12,041 nt of DNA, from NCBI GenBank assembly GCA_964402405.1, contig CAYOCE010000041.1, positions 1 to 12,041 on the forward strand, read 5' to 3'. Of this stretch, positions 6,658 to 12,041 are shown one piece after another. Position numbers and translations under genes: made by a program. The stretch is from CAYOCE01 sp964402405 (GTDB lineage: Bacteria; Pseudomonadota; Alphaproteobacteria; UBA7879). The stretch's first letter is position 1, and each line of letters begins with the position of its first letter. The notes below the pieces were generated by a model, which was not told the origin of the DNA, did not search any database, and saw only the letters and a program-made list of their open reading frames with translations.

Positions 6658-7229
6658 GGTAAGCCTAACGGATTTTGCAAAAGGTTATAGGTTTCAAAGA
6701 GGGGAAGTCCCTGGACATTGGAAAAGGATCCATTGATTTGTTTGATGAAATGCCCCGCAAAGCCCTCGGGGTCATAGCCACAGGTGTTCATCCATTCATT
6801 GCCGGCAGCATAATCGCTTAGTTCATTTTCAGAGAGTTTTTTAAAGGTGATCACTGTTTTGACCGTGCGATGTTTCTTGATGCCCGTGGGCAGGATTAGA
6901 CAAAGAGAGGTATACACCTGATGGCGCTTGCCCGATAATAATATCAACCGCGGCACGGCATCAAAAATGCTATTAATAGGTGAAAGGATACGTCGGCCAC
7001 AAGCAATCACTGTATTGGCCGAAAAAATGATGGCGTTTGGATGAAGGGATTGAGCAGCCATGGCCTGGGATCCTGCACGTCGCAGGGAAAATTGTACAGG
7101 CAAATCGAGTTTATCAGGGGAACTTAGAAAGGGGTCGGGACTCACCACATCAGGGGTAACTCCAATTTTCTTCAGATGGGGAAGGTACTTAGGTCCAGAG
7201 GCCAAAACGAGGGGAAAGGCAGCGCGCAT
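6654..7229 (-). CDS. maf: Maf-family protein, signature residues degenerate
   Basis: A 191-residue full-length Maf homologue, identified by LVLASG (7-12), LSGKRHQVYT (98-107), GNEWMNTCGYDPEGFAGHFI (143-162) and INGSFSNVQGLPLFE (165-179), and by its place between infA and yacG. Maf proteins are nucleotide pyrophosphatases acting on non-canonical or modified NTPs. Several hallmark positions are changed: the SxSPRR loop reads ASGPKYL, the ETP motif reads SSP (36-38), the KA position reads SQA (54-56), the catalytic Asp of the (A)DTVV motif is Asn72 (ANTV), and the Lys of EWxxKAGGY is replaced (EWMNTCGY). The reading frame is intact with no frameshift. The protein is therefore probably catalytically impaired or altered in function. 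It starts 12 bases after infA and overlaps yacG by 4 bases. Confidence 0.88.
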   Translation of the reverse strand: MRAAFPLVLASGPKYLPHLKKIGVTPDVVSPDPFLSSPDKLDLPVQFSLRRAGSQAMAAQSLHPNAIIFSANTVIACGRRILSPINSIFDAVPRLILLSGKRHQVYTSLCLILPTGIKKHRTVKTVITFKKLSENELSDYAAGNEWMNTCGYDPEGFAGHFIKQINGSFSNVQGLPLFETYNLLQNPLGLP

Positions 7230-7241
7230 ACCGAGCCCCTG

Positions 7242-7460
7242 TTATTTATGGCGGAAAATAATACGGCCCTTAGTCAAATCATAGGGGGTCATTTCAACGG
7301 TTACTTTGTCGCCCGCTAAAACACGAATACGATTTTTGCGCATCCGTCCTGAGGTGATTGCCAAAACCTCGTGACCATTTTCTAATTTTACCCGAAAACT
7401 TGCGTTGGGGAGTAATTCAACAACTTCGCCTTCAAATTCTAATAAATCTTCTTTTGCCAT
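7242..7460 (-). CDS. infA: Translation initiation factor IF-1
   Basis: A 72-residue IF-1, a single OB-fold protein that binds the 30S A site and aids IF-2 and IF-3 during initiation. It is nearly canonical: MAKEDLLEFEGEVVELLPNA (1-20), FRVKLENGHEVLA (22-34), GRMRKNRIRVLAGDKV (38-53) and MTPYDLTKGRI (57-67). First gene of the group with maf (12 bases apart), yacG and recO. A possible -10 box TATAAC lies on the minus strand at 7491-7486 without a convincing -35, and the Shine-Dalgarno is weak. A palindromic repeat lies about 55 bases upstream. Confidence 0.97.
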   Translation of the reverse strand: MAKEDLLEFEGEVVELLPNASFRVKLENGHEVLAITSGRMRKNRIRVLAGDKVTVEMTPYDLTKGRIIFRHK

Positions 7461-7512
7461 TTATAAAAGTCACATTCTTTCTACTGTTATAGACACCTAG
7501 TTTCCTCTTAAG

Positions 7513-7537
7513 ACCACCCCGGCGAAAGCCGGGGTCC
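7513..7537. repeat. Palindromic intergenic repeat (GAAA-loop form)
   Basis: ACCCCGGC (7516-7523) and GCCGGGGT (7528-7535) form a perfect 8-bp GC-rich stem closed by a GAAA tetraloop, flanked by GACC on the left and CCAG on the right. The same core appears, altered, near 131 and 2350. No T-run follows, so it reads as a REP-like repeat, not a terminator. It lies upstream of infA. Confidence 0.7.
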
Positions 7538-7568
7538 AGGTGCCTTGAATATTATTCTCACTTTATGG

Positions 7569-7588
7569 ATCCCGACTTTCGTCAGGAT
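7569..7588. repeat. Palindromic intergenic repeat (TTTC-loop form)
   Basis: ATCCCGAC (7569-7576) and GTCAGGAT (7581-7588) pair with one C-A mismatch around a TTTC loop. This is a shorter, diverged copy of the element at 2432-2461 (CCCGACTTTCGTC core). With the element at 7513-7537 it makes a pair of opposite-type copies about 30 bases apart, as also seen near 2372 and 2432. Confidence 0.55.
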
Positions 7589-7657
7589 GGTTCTCAAAAG
7601 AACTCTTCACCGTAAAGTAAATCTCATCATGCGTAGTATGCTTTCAAAAAGCAACAA

Positions 7658-7701
7658 AAAAAATGGGTGAGAAACATCATATTGTTCCCCACCCATTTTT
7701 T
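7658..7701 (-). terminator. Strong terminator, possibly bidirectional
   Basis: AAAAAATGGGTG (7658-7669) pairs perfectly with CACCCATTTTTT (7690-7701); AACA (7673-7676) can pair with TGTT (7683-7686) inside. On the minus strand the GC stem is followed by eight T, so it is suited to end the PPIase transcript coming from 7883. It could also work on the plus strand, but no plus-strand gene precedes it closely. Confidence 0.78.
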
Positions 7702-7722
7702 ATACTCCTCATCCTTCAAACT

Positions 7723-7767
7723 GTGGATCGTTAAATTGACTGATCCACGCATTTCATTTGTGGATCA
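7723..7767. repeat. Three-arm palindrome with two alternative hairpins
   Basis: GTGGATC (7723-7729), TGATCCAC (7741-7748) and GTGGATCA (7760-7767) allow two mutually exclusive stems: first with second arm (7 bp) or second with third arm (8 bp, 11-base loop). The site lies between the PPIase stop codon and the terminator, probably in its 3' untranslated region. No function is known to me. Confidence 0.5.
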
Positions 7768-7799
7768 TTACCTATCGGTTCGGGTACCTTCGTCGGGCA

Positions 7800-7813
7800 T
7801 GTACTATAGTACA
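7800..7813. repeat. 14-bp perfect palindrome
   Basis: TGTACTATAGTACA is its own reverse complement. It sits 70 bases beyond the PPIase stop, followed toward the gene by a weak hairpin CCCACA (7843-7848) with TGTGGG (7860-7865). It may be a protein-binding site or part of a folded 3' end. The rest of 7461-7882 shows no credible gene. Confidence 0.4.
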
Positions 7814-7882
7814 CTATCCCTCCTCGGTCCCTCATTTAACTTCCCACATTTTGAAATACTGTGGGTATAGTTCGTATGGATA

Positions 7883-8833
7883 TTACGCACCAGCTGCAGC
7901 TTCAACCTCAGCTTCTTCCATTTTTACAGGCTTTCCTTCCAAGTCGAAAAGTTCCACCTTGGCATCCTTACGGAGACCATCAAAGAATTCCATCAAAGCT
8001 TCTTGCATCTTCAATTGACGCAATTGTGCGGATGCTTCTTCAAAGCTAGGAGCTTCAGACATCTTGCTGTCCACAACTTGAACAATGTGCCATCCAGCGC
8101 TGGTTTTAACCGGATCAGTAAAGCTTGTTGCTCCGGGCTTCAAGATGAAGATAGCTTCTGCAAATTCAGGACCTGCAACTTTTTCCGCCTTCTTCCTGGA
8201 GAATGTCCCCAAGATTCCGCCACTCTTCTTGCTAACAGTATCAATGGAATGCTTTTCAACTAGCTGATCAAAGTTTGCACCGCGGGCTGCTGACAACTCA
8301 GCGGCAACCTTCTTAGCAGTGGCCTCATCAGCCAACAAGATATGCTTTGCAGTCACAACTTTTTCCGCCTTGAAGTGCTTGATCAATTGATCATAAAGCG
8401 TACGAATGTCGGAATCCTTAACCCTTTCTTCAGCCTTACGCTTCAGAGCAATCTGAGTCTTAGCCATCTCCTTACAACGTTTTACTTCTTCTTTTAATTC
8501 TTTGTCATCGTCCTTGACAGCCTTTTCAATTTCTTTTTCAAGCAATTTCTTGGCAACGATCTCATCACGTAACAACTCGCCGAGCTTGCGACCCTCAACG
8601 ACTGTCTCCAAAGAAACTTCTTTTAATTCTTTGGAAAGAGCTTTCATTTCCTCCAGATCCTTAATACGAATCTTTTCACCCCTTACAGTTGCAACAACAG
8701 TGTCCTTGTTATGGTGATGGCCTTTATGATGATGTTCTTTAGTAGCTTTCTCAGTCTTAGCCGCAACGTCTTCCATTCCAGCATATATAAGCCCTAGTGC
8801 CGCAAAGCAGCCTAAAATCAAATTTTTCTTCAT
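7883..8833 (-). CDS. Periplasmic parvulin-type peptidyl-prolyl isomerase
   Basis: A 316-residue exported foldase of the PpiC/PrsA/SurA kind, expected to speed proline cis-trans isomerisation in envelope proteins. Residues 1-25 form a signal peptide (MKKN, hydrophobic core LILGCFAALGLIYA, likely cleavage after A18 or VAA at 23-25). A His cluster HHHKGHHH lies at 34-41 in the mature N-terminus. Residues 45-157 are charged and helical, like a SurA-type chaperone arm. The parvulin domain spans about 158-256: VVTAKHILLADE (159-170), SGGILGTF (204-211), GPEFAEAIFILKPG (221-234), and DPVKTSAGWHIVQVVD (240-255). The C-terminus is Glu/Ala-rich. The start has AAGGGT about 8 bases upstream. It is monocistronic by appearance, with a terminator at 7658-7701. 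Confidence 0.92.
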   Translation of the reverse strand: MKKNLILGCFAALGLIYAGMEDVAAKTEKATKEHHHKGHHHNKDTVVATVRGEKIRIKDLEEMKALSKELKEVSLETVVEGRKLGELLRDEIVAKKLLEKEIEKAVKDDDKELKEEVKRCKEMAKTQIALKRKAEERVKDSDIRTLYDQLIKHFKAEKVVTAKHILLADEATAKKVAAELSAARGANFDQLVEKHSIDTVSKKSGGILGTFSRKKAEKVAGPEFAEAIFILKPGATSFTDPVKTSAGWHIVQVVDSKMSEAPSFEEASAQLRQLKMQEALMEFFDGLRKDAKVELFDLEGKPVKMEEAEVEAAAGA

Positions 8834-8959
8834 TTCAATACCCTTACGTTAAAACATTAATAATCCCATGATGCCCAACTTTTCTCTAAAATTCAAGCAT
8901 AATCTACCTGTTTTTTAAATATATTTTAATTTTGGTAGCAGATTTTTCTAATCTACGGC

Positions 8960-9499
8960 CTAGATCACTGTTGGGAGATCATCAGGATCATAAGAAGGGA
9001 CATATCTCTGTGAGGAGGATCTTGTTCCTTCAGGTCTAGCGGCAGCTGGAAGCCGTGATTGAATAGTTAACGGTTTGGAGCACTCAAGATGACAGGAGTC
9101 AAGATTTTCTGGAGTACAAACCTCTACTGTTCTTCCGTTTTCTTTTAATTGGCATGCTCCTCCTGGAAGTATTTTTATGTAAAAACGAAGAGGGTCCCGC
9201 AAATCATATTCACAAGTGAGAAGATGCCCCTGTCGACTGTTCCGAAAATAGACGGCGGATAACTTAGTTTCTCTGTCTCCTCTATTATAATCTCCCTTGA
9301 AAGAATTAGTGTTATAGCAAGATCTATTTAAATCATCGCCGCAATACGCCAATCCTTGGAAAGATCTATCTTTCAAAACATGCACTATATCAGCGACTGA
9401 TGCAGGACAGCTAATGGTTGGAATTTTAATTTCATCAGCTGCAACTGTTAAAGTAATATTACTTAATATGGCTAAATAAATTACGGACTTTAATTTCAT
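8960..9499 (-). CDS. Small exported eight-cysteine protein, unknown family
   Basis: I do not recognise a family. The chosen ATG at 9499 gives 179 residues and is preceded by a strong AGGGGGGAT 6 bases upstream. The frame extends to 9574, but that would place 25 extra residues ahead of an obvious signal peptide (MKLKSVIYLAILSNITLTVAA, cleavage after A21). The mature part has eight cysteines (31, 53, 61, 96, 116, 128, 136, 140), an even number compatible with disulfides in the periplasm or outside. A compact region 25-140 includes YCGDDLNRSCYN, LLTCEYDL, FYIKILPGGACQL and a cysteine-dense end (VCTPENLDSCHLEC). A polar tail of about 40 residues (PAAARPEGTRSSSQR) looks disordered. It precedes the PPIase gene by 126 bases on the same strand; a shared envelope theme is inference. 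Confidence 0.75.
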   Translation of the reverse strand: MKLKSVIYLAILSNITLTVAADEIKIPTISCPASVADIVHVLKDRSFQGLAYCGDDLNRSCYNTNSFKGDYNRGDRETKLSAVYFRNSRQGHLLTCEYDLRDPLRFYIKILPGGACQLKENGRTVEVCTPENLDSCHLECSKPLTIQSRLPAAARPEGTRSSSQRYVPSYDPDDLPTVI

Positions 9500-9628
9500 T
9501 TTTATCCCCCCTGAGTTTATTTTTATAGTGTGACATTTGGGTAATTTAGTGTCAAGAAATAGCATGGAAATCACCAGGCTAGCTCATGGAGCAAAATCAC
9601 CAAAAAGAACGATTTTCCAAAAACGCTA

Positions 9629-9657
9629 TTGAAACTTATTTCCCAAGGCATTATAAA
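9629..9657 (+). promoter_or_regulatory. Sigma-70-type promoter of the tRNA-Arg gene
   Basis: TTGAAA (9629-9634) and TATAAA (9652-9657) are separated by the ideal 17 bases. A start near 9664 would put the tRNA 5' end about 6 bases downstream. It is the closest match to consensus in the window, as expected for a stable RNA gene, and may also serve comEC by read-through. Confidence 0.75.
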
Positions 9658-9669
9658 CAAAACTTACGG

Positions 9670-9746
9670 GCGCTCGTAGCTCAGCTGGATAGAGCACAAG
9701 ATTCCTAATCTTGGGGTCAGAGGTTCAAGTCCTCTCGGGCGCACCA
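9670..9746 (+). tRNA. tRNA-Arg (anticodon CCT)
   Basis: A complete cloverleaf can be drawn. The acceptor stem is GCGCTCG (9670-9676) with CGGGCGC (9736-9742), including one G-T pair. The D stem is GCTC/GAGC (9679-9682, 9692-9695). The anticodon stem is CAAGA/TCTTG with loop TTCCTAA (9702-9708), anticodon CCT at 9704-9706. The T stem is AGAGG/CCTCT with loop TTCAAGT. Discriminator A is followed by an encoded CCA (9744-9746). It reads the AGG codon. A short T-rich stretch follows before comEC. Confidence 0.96.
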
Positions 9747-9777
9747 TTTTTCTTTCTATACATATCTTCTGAAATAA

Positions 9778-11865
9778 ATGACATCACTTACCTATTTAAA
9801 ATTTCTTCTAAGATCTCCCCAGGGTCGTGACCTGATTCTATGGGCGCCTGTTGCATTAGGATGCGGGATTTCTTTGTATTTTCAACTGATTCAGGAGCCC
9901 TCCTGGACCCTGGGATTGATATGTCCTTTCTCATTTTTTATTTCCCTCTTTCTGAAAACCCTTAATCCCATGTTGATCCGCCTTTGGTATTTTATCTTTT
10001 TGGCAGCTCTTGGTTTTTCCATTGCTCAATTTAAGGCGATTTCTTTGAATACCCCTATGCTCAAGAAGACTGTTTTTACAGAGTCTATAGAGGGCGTGGT
10101 TCAGGATATTGACCATACAAGCCGAGGTCTAAAGTTGTTGGTGAAGGTGAATGCCATCAGGGATTTTCCTGATGCCCTAAAGATACCAGAAAAAGTTAGT
10201 CTTCGATTAAATGGAAGGATTTCGCCGGAGATTTCTATTGGGTCTGTGATTGAAGCCAAAGCTAAACTGTTTCCCGTTGAGGATGCTCTCGTACCTGGGG
10301 GGTTTGACTTTAAACGAAGGGCCTATTTTTTAGGGATTGGAGCATCTGGGATTATTTACAAAATACAGCAGGTTGAAAATCCCTCCTCTCGATCCTGGGT
10401 ATTTTGGATTAAAAATCTTAGAAAAAACATTACAGCTACTTTATATAGAACATTACCAGGACCAACAGGGTCAATCGCAAGTGCCCTCATTACGGGAGAG
10501 AAGGGGCGAATTCCTCCTGCCTTACGGGATGCTTTTGCAGATGTGGGGATCGCCCATATTTTGGCGATTTCAGGGCTGCACCTTAGCTTGGTAGGGGGGT
10601 TGATTTTCTTTGTGATTCGGCGGGGTCTTGCCTTTGTTCCCTCCTTTTCCCTGAGGCATAATACGAAAAAATGGGCGGCCTTTTTATCCATTTTTGCCGC
10701 GTTTTTTTATTTGCAAATTTCAGGCGGGGCAACCCCCATTCAACGGGCCTTTTTAATGTTCCTCGCAGCGATGGTTGCCATCTTACTGGATCGACAAATC
10801 CTAACCCTACGGACGGTGGCCATTGCTGCCTTTGGTATCTTGTGTGTTGTCCCAGAGTCCCTGATGATGCCCAGTTTTCAATTGTCTTTTGCGGCTGTGG
10901 TGGCCCTGATTTCTATTTACGAAAATGGATTTTTTAGGCGATTTCTGAATAGGGATCAGGGGTATTTTAAGAAGGTCGTTTTTTATATTGTGGGAATGCT
11001 CGGCACCACAGTTATGGCGTCCCTAGCTACCATGCCCTTCACCATTTATCACTTTCACAAATTCACAGGGCTGGGGTTGATGGGGAATCTTTTGGCCATT
11101 CCGTTACTGTCCTTTTGGATCATGCCCCTGGCCATTGTAGGAGTGATTTTGATGCCTTTTGGCTTTGCAACGACCCCTCTGGAATTAATGGGGAAGGGGA
11201 TTGACTGGATGATTCGGGGGGTGGATTTTATCACGCAGCACTCTGGGTTTATTTACCAGATTTCTCCATCGCCAGCCTGGGGCTTTGGAGCAGCGATTTT
11301 CGGGGGGCTTATGCTGTGCTTACTTCAAGGCAAGAAACGGTTTTTAGGGTTGATGGGAATCATTCTATTTTTTATTTCTCTATTCTTTCATAATGCTCCT
11401 CAAATTTATATCAGTGCTGATCTAAAAACCATTGCCTTTATGACCCCAGACGGAAAGCTTGCCATTAATAAAGCCAGACACAATACGTTCATGGGAAATG
11501 TATGGTCCTCGTGGGCGGGGATCAAAGCATCCAACGTGGTTCGGTTTCAAGATTTGGACAGTATTAAATGCAATGAAGATCTGTGCCAATTTAAAGTTGG
11601 GGAGAAGAAGGTTGTTTACCTGAAAGACCTCCGGGGATTTTCTGAGGTCTGTCAGGAGGCTGATATATTGATATCCCAAGAACCTTTACGCGGGTTGCGT
11701 TACAAATGTCCGTCTGCGCAATTTATTATGGATCGGTTTGATGGCTGGAGAAATGGATCCTATGTGATGTGGGTCAAGGATGTTTTGAGAGTATTGAGCG
11801 CGCGTGACGTAGGCGGCAGGCGGTGGGGTGGTATAAAACGTATGAGGGGTGTTTCTAAAGGATAA
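9778..11865 (+). CDS. comEC: ComEC/Rec2 family DNA-uptake channel protein
   Basis: A 695-residue polytopic membrane protein of the ComEC/Rec2 family, the inner-membrane channel that brings transforming single-stranded DNA into the cytoplasm. Hydrophobic segments at about 19-38, 44-60 and 68-88 precede a soluble OB-like DUF4131 region (about 95-200). The competence domain follows with the hallmark ITGEKGRIPPALRDAF (238-253), GIAHILAISGLHLSLVGG (257-274) and FQLSFAAV (367-374) and several further membrane helices up to about 537. The last 155 residues are soluble; I see no HxHxDH metal motif, so the metallo-beta-lactamase domain of Bacillus ComEC appears absent. The ATG follows directly after an in-frame TAA and lacks a clear Shine-Dalgarno, so the start is somewhat uncertain. 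It lies 31 bases after tRNA-Arg with no obvious promoter of its own. Confidence 0.93.
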   Translation: MTSLTYLKFLLRSPQGRDLILWAPVALGCGISLYFQLIQEPSWTLGLICPFSFFISLFLKTLNPMLIRLWYFIFLAALGFSIAQFKAISLNTPMLKKTVFTESIEGVVQDIDHTSRGLKLLVKVNAIRDFPDALKIPEKVSLRLNGRISPEISIGSVIEAKAKLFPVEDALVPGGFDFKRRAYFLGIGASGIIYKIQQVENPSSRSWVFWIKNLRKNITATLYRTLPGPTGSIASALITGEKGRIPPALRDAFADVGIAHILAISGLHLSLVGGLIFFVIRRGLAFVPSFSLRHNTKKWAAFLSIFAAFFYLQISGGATPIQRAFLMFLAAMVAILLDRQILTLRTVAIAAFGILCVVPESLMMPSFQLSFAAVVALISIYENGFFRRFLNRDQGYFKKVVFYIVGMLGTTVMASLATMPFTIYHFHKFTGLGLMGNLLAIPLLSFWIMPLAIVGVILMPFGFATTPLELMGKGIDWMIRGVDFITQHSGFIYQISPSPAWGFGAAIFGGLMLCLLQGKKRFLGLMGIILFFISLFFHNAPQIYISADLKTIAFMTPDGKLAINKARHNTFMGNVWSSWAGIKASNVVRFQDLDSIKCNEDLCQFKVGEKKVVYLKDLRGFSEVCQEADILISQEPLRGLRYKCPSAQFIMDRFDGWRNGSYVMWVKDVLRVLSARDVGGRRWGGIKRMRGVSKG

Positions 11866-11901
11866 ATGCATCTGCCCAAAATGACCACATGGACAAACCA
11901 T

Positions 11902-11983
11902 CTGGTCAAATTGACGTTATAGATTTGGTCAAATTGGCGTTATAGATTTGGTCAAATTGGCGTTATAGATTTGGTCAGAATGG
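11902..11983. repeat. 23-bp tandem repeat array
   Basis: Three full units (11902-11924, 11925-11947, 11948-11970), each reading roughly TTGGTCAAATTGGCG then TTATAGAT, plus a partial fourth (11971-11983, TTGGTCAGAATGG). Units 2 and 3 are identical; unit 1 differs at two positions. There is no spacer, so this is not CRISPR. It begins 36 bases after the comEC stop. Repeated TGGTCAAATT units resemble the multiple end repeats of some IS21-like elements, but no transposase is in the window. Confidence 0.75.
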
Positions 11984-11999
11984 CATCAACATATAAAGA

Positions 12000-12041
12000 A
12001 CAGAGACTACTACAGAGATTACCATAGACTATCTCTCATAA
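12000..12041. repeat. Dispersed repeat, right-edge copy
   Basis: Matches the left-edge copy at 21-51 in the same orientation. Here the first part is itself duplicated: ACAGAGACTAC (12000-12010) followed by ACAGAGATTACCATAGACT (12012-12030) and TCTCTCAT. The window ends inside or just after the repeat, so its full extent is unknown. Confidence 0.6.

Noticed and set aside
7667..7870. Plus-strand frame of 67 codons in the infA-PPIase gap
   Set aside because: It begins inside the terminator hairpin and runs through palindromic repeats, with no ribosome site or recognisable protein.
8901..8954. Possible terminator of the eight-cysteine protein gene
   Set aside because: The inverted repeats CTACC/GGTAG and AGATT/AATCT are short and AT-rich, with loops or tails that do not fit an intrinsic terminator.
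9670..9746. tRNA-Arg as an integration (att) site for a genomic island
   Set aside because: The gene is intact, and I find no duplicate of its 3' end and no integrase in the window.
11410..11862. Metallo-beta-lactamase domain at the C-terminus of ComEC
   Set aside because: No HxHxDH motif or other metal ligands are visible in the last 155 residues, and the length fits the shorter form without this domain.
11902..11983. CRISPR-like array
   Set aside because: The 23-bp units are directly adjacent without unique spacers, and no cas genes are present.

Overview
The window looks like a chromosomal segment of an alphaproteobacterium of moderate to low GC. The evidence is the tandem block infA-maf-yacG-recO on one strand, an alphaproteobacterial-type RecO (CAVTG ... 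YVSPKTGRAVS), an IF-1 and S1 of the usual alphaproteobacterial pattern, and a ComEC in which I see no metallo-beta-lactamase motif. The AT-rich gaps, dispersed palindromic repeats, tandem repeats and partly degenerate Maf would fit an intracellular or host-associated lineage such as Holosporales. That placement is inference; no marker here proves it.

Layout, left to right. Positions 1-188 hold repeats only. rpsA (ribosomal protein S1, minus strand, 245-2146) ends in a strong terminator and has a predicted promoter and leader hairpin. Positions 2147-2719 have no gene but carry palindromic repeats and a 17-bp tandem repeat interrupted by a 100-N scaffold gap. lysA (DAP decarboxylase) and csaA (tRNA-binding/chaperone-like) follow on the minus strand; chaB is the first plus-strand gene. 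A Gln-rich, Gly/Met-tailed putative lipoprotein converges on chaB. Next comes the compact minus-strand group infA-maf-yacG-recO (7460 down to 5729): translation initiation, a Maf homologue, a zinc protein annotated as a gyrase inhibitor, and recombination repair. A 420-bp gap holds palindromes and a strong terminator. It is followed by two exported-protein genes on the minus strand: a His-rich parvulin-type PPIase and a small eight-cysteine protein. The right side reads on the plus strand: a tRNA-Arg(CCT) with a near-consensus promoter, then comEC, then a 23-bp tandem repeat array and a repeat that is also present at the left edge.

Most genes are housekeeping: translation (rpsA, infA, csaA, tRNA-Arg), lysine/peptidoglycan precursor synthesis (lysA), DNA repair and uptake (recO, comEC), and envelope protein folding (PPIase). 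I find no convincing new multi-gene system. The points most worth a second look are a Maf protein that has lost most of its signature catalytic positions, the repeat sequences shared by both window edges (possibly ends of a mobile element), the palindromic repeat family with one member apparently expanded by a local duplication, and the two unrecognised exported proteins.
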